A stretch of DNA of 64,000 nucleotides from Spongiibacter nanhainus (GTDB taxonomy: Bacteria > Pseudomonadota > Gammaproteobacteria > Pseudomonadales > Spongiibacteraceae), in the NCBI RefSeq assembly GCF_016132545.1, contig NZ_CP066167.1, forward strand, positions 3,160,001-3,224,000. Direction: 5' to 3'. Shown in pieces: positions 62,300 to 64,000 of this stretch. Position 1 is the stretch's first letter, and each line of letters begins with the position of its first letter. The translations under genes were made by a program, and so were the position numbers. The notes under the pieces are model-generated. The model did not search any database. It was given only the letters and a program-made list of their open reading frames with translations, and was not told the origin of the DNA.

Positions 62300-63391
62300 T
62301 CACTCAGCCGCTTGAGTCTGCACCACAGCGACTACGCGACGGTTTTTCTGGCGCCCTTCAGCAGTACTATTATCTGCAATGGGCCGCTGCTCACCGAAAC
62401 CTACTGCGCTCAAGCGGTTAGCAGCAATGCCGTAATCCTTGATCAGCGCATTGCGCACAGAATCCGCGCGGCGCTGGCTCAGCGCTTGGTTGTAGGCATC
62501 AGTACCGGTGTTGTCAGTGTGGCCTTCGATCACACCTTTGACGCCGTCGTTGGCTTTCATGAACTCAGCAACCTTGGCCAGTTCGCTGCGGTACGCTGCA
62601 GGGATAACTGAAGAATCAACCGCAAACAGAACGTTCAGCTTGACTGACTGAGTTTGGCTCAGCACAAACGTACAACCCATTTCGTCAACCTTCACACCGG
62701 GCTCAGTGTTTGGACACTTGTCGCGGTAGTTGGGTACACCGTCGCCATCCCGATCCAGCGGGCAACCGTTGGCGTCAACCGCCACACCCGGGGGCGTGTT
62801 GGGGCAGTCGTCTTTGCGATCCATAACGCCATCGCCGTCCTGGTCGGTACCGGCTTGCTCGCCCTCAGCACCAAACAGATAACTCAGACCCAAAGAAACC
62901 AAGCCACCCTGATAGGAATCATCAGTACCGTAGAGATAACGCACATCACCACGAACAGACCAGCGGTCGGTCAGGAAGGAACGCACACCCATACCAGCAT
63001 TAAGTTGAGTGTATTCATCATCGGTATTGTTGTCGTATTCCAGAGTTTTGACACCAACGCCGGCTGCGGCGTAGGGGAGCCAAGCACCCTGTTGGGTGAA
63101 GTAGTACACACCGGACAGGCTGCCACCGAATACTTCGGCGTCCAGGCCCTGAATATCGTCTTCATTGTCTGGCTTGGCGTAGTCCGCGCTCAGTTCCACA
63201 CCCCAATGGGTATTGATCCGATACTCCACACCGAGAATGCCAGTGCCAGCTTCATCAAGCCCTGTATCGCTATCAAAGATCTGATAACCCACCGCAGGAT
63301 TGAAATACCACACATCCTTGTCGTCAGCCGCCATGGCCGCAGACGAGGCGACAGCGCCAGCCAAGGCCAAGCTAGTTAACACCTTATTCAT
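62300..63391 (-). CDS. OmpA-family outer-membrane protein with thrombospondin-type-3 repeats
   Basis: The 363-residue protein has a signal peptide (about 1-23, ending AMA), an N-terminal OmpA-type beta-barrel (about 25-190), two calcium-binding type-3 repeats (DQDGDGVMDRKDDCPNTPPG and DRDGDGVPNYRDKCPNTEPG), and a C-terminal OmpA peptidoglycan domain with EGHTDNTGTDAYNQALSQRRA. It anchors the outer membrane to the wall. AAGGGGAG precedes the ATG at 63391. It ends in a strong terminator. Confidence 0.95.
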   Translation of the reverse strand: MNKVLTSLALAGAVASSAAMAADDKDVWYFNPAVGYQIFDSDTGLDEAGTGILGVEYRINTHWGVELSADYAKPDNEDDIQGLDAEVFGGSLSGVYYFTQQGAWLPYAAAGVGVKTLEYDNNTDDEYTQLNAGMGVRSFLTDRWSVRGDVRYLYGTDDSYQGGLVSLGLSYLFGAEGEQAGTDQDGDGVMDRKDDCPNTPPGVAVDANGCPLDRDGDGVPNYRDKCPNTEPGVKVDEMGCTFVLSQTQSVKLNVLFAVDSSVIPAAYRSELAKVAEFMKANDGVKGVIEGHTDNTGTDAYNQALSQRRADSVRNALIKDYGIAANRLSAVGFGEQRPIADNSTAEGRQKNRRVVAVVQTQAAE

Positions 63392-63580
63392 AGAACTCCC
63401 CTTCTTAAAATTGGCAGTTTTCATTTAAAAATCACTACTTGGGCGACTATTTACAACGAGAATACCACGTAGAAGCCCACTTTCATCCCAGTTTTTGCGT
63501 AATTTTACCGGAGCAGCGCCTAATACCGGCTAATTTGCGGTGCTTCGTAACATTCTGCAACATAAACACGATTACAAAAT

Positions 63581-64000
63581 CTACTGGCACCATCCCATGA
63601 CGTCTTTAACGAACGGAATAGTCACCTTTCTCTTCATCTGCAAACTAGAGCGATCCAATTTCGCGACCAAATCAACCAAGTAATGCAAATCCCTTCGCCC
63701 GCGAGAAAGGATATACCTTACGACCGCCTCGTCGATAATGATACCCCGTGCCCGGCAGCGCGTGACAACAACATTCAGTAACTCTTCGTCGCCCAGGGCT
63801 GGCAGCCGATAGGTAGAAAAACTTTTCATCCTCGAGTAAAGGTCAGGCAGACAAAAACGCTCTGCCTGTATGCCCCCGGAGCTCGACACCAGCCAAGATT
63901 GCCCGTTAGCCAGGGCGGCGTTGTAAAGGTTAAACAGCGCGACTTCCCACGCGCGGTCTCCCACAACGGCGTCAATATCATCCAGGCAAAGCAGGTCACA
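63581..64000 (-). CDS. hda: DnaA-homologous regulatory protein Hda (5' end beyond window)
   Basis: The frame stays open to the window end, so the first part, including Walker A, is missing. Visible parts are a Walker B region (LCLDDIDAVVGDRAWE), the sensor and box VII region (LPDLYSRMKSF), and the C-terminal AAA+ lid ending VTIPFVKDVMGW, matching E. coli Hda (VTIPFVKEIL). Hda with the beta clamp stimulates ATP hydrolysis by DnaA to limit re-initiation. Confidence 0.92.
   Translation of the reverse strand, partial: CDLLCLDDIDAVVGDRAWEVALFNLYNAALANGQSWLVSSSGGIQAERFCLPDLYSRMKSFSTYRLPALGDEELLNVVVTRCRARGIIIDEAVVRYILSRGRRDLHYLVDLVAKLDRSSLQMKRKVTIPFVKDVMGWCQ

Overview
The window looks like chromosomal DNA from a marine, lipid-storing gammaproteobacterium, most like the Cellvibrionales/Spongiibacteraceae type. 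This rests on gene order and protein resemblance only. The order aspS-yebC-ruvCAB-ybgC-tolQRAB-pal-cpoB-queE-queC-tRNA-Lys and the pssA-msrP-msrQ-rrn linkage are gammaproteobacterial, and wax ester synthases, a fatty acyl reductase and steroid-type dehydrogenases are common in marine members. No phage, IS element, integron or CRISPR array was seen.

Layout. 1-700: 5' end of a 16S rRNA gene (minus strand) with its leader and two strong promoters. 704-5930: msrQ, msrP, pssA, ilvY and a divergent class II ilvC. 6044-15470: an accessory block with a wax ester synthase/DGAT, an iron alcohol dehydrogenase, a thioesterase, a lipoyl protein, E1-beta and E1-alpha of a 2-oxoacid/acetoin-type dehydrogenase, a Dke1-like cupin dioxygenase, an AraC regulator, and a P450-TetR operon whose promoter overlaps a perfect 16-bp palindrome. 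15801-28886: tRNA-Lys and a long minus-strand housekeeping stretch (queuosine precursor, Tol-Pal, Holliday junction resolution, yebC, aspS, fmdB-like, HU-like), with a 3-copy tandem repeat of about 123 bp next to ruvC. 29061-36161: lhgO, HIT, proS, a lytic transglycosylase, an operon of EF-hand protein, ECF sigma factor, putative anti-sigma and CnrX-like sensor, and a NUDIX hydrolase. 36527-43738: a wax ester locus (second WS/DGAT and a two-domain fatty acyl-CoA reductase), two further SDRs, small unknowns, a Fur-like box and MscS. 43858-53269: a DUF481 outer-membrane protein, a sucrose phosphorylase-like enzyme whose ribosome binding site is inside a 13-bp inverted repeat, an acyl desaturase, a GDYXXLXY/DUF2157 pair, a CPA2 antiporter and a KstD-like flavoprotein. 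53373-64000: a collagen-like lipoprotein, a second KstD-like flavoprotein, a Tag-like protein, a two-gene molybdoenzyme with NtrC-like sites upstream, an OmpA-family protein and the 3' part of hda.

How the genes fit together. Neutral lipid synthesis is served by two acyltransferases, the acyl reductase and a desaturase. The lipoyl/E1 genes, cupin, alcohol dehydrogenase and thioesterase look like a compact route for cleaving a beta-diketone-like or ketone substrate into acyl-CoA units; this is inference. The best candidates for undescribed biology are this cupin/E1 module, the EF-hand/ECF operon, the NtrC-linked molybdoenzyme with a fused DmsBC-like subunit, and the RNA hairpin at the sucrose phosphorylase start. 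All start choices, sites and families were judged by eye from the sequence; no database search was run.
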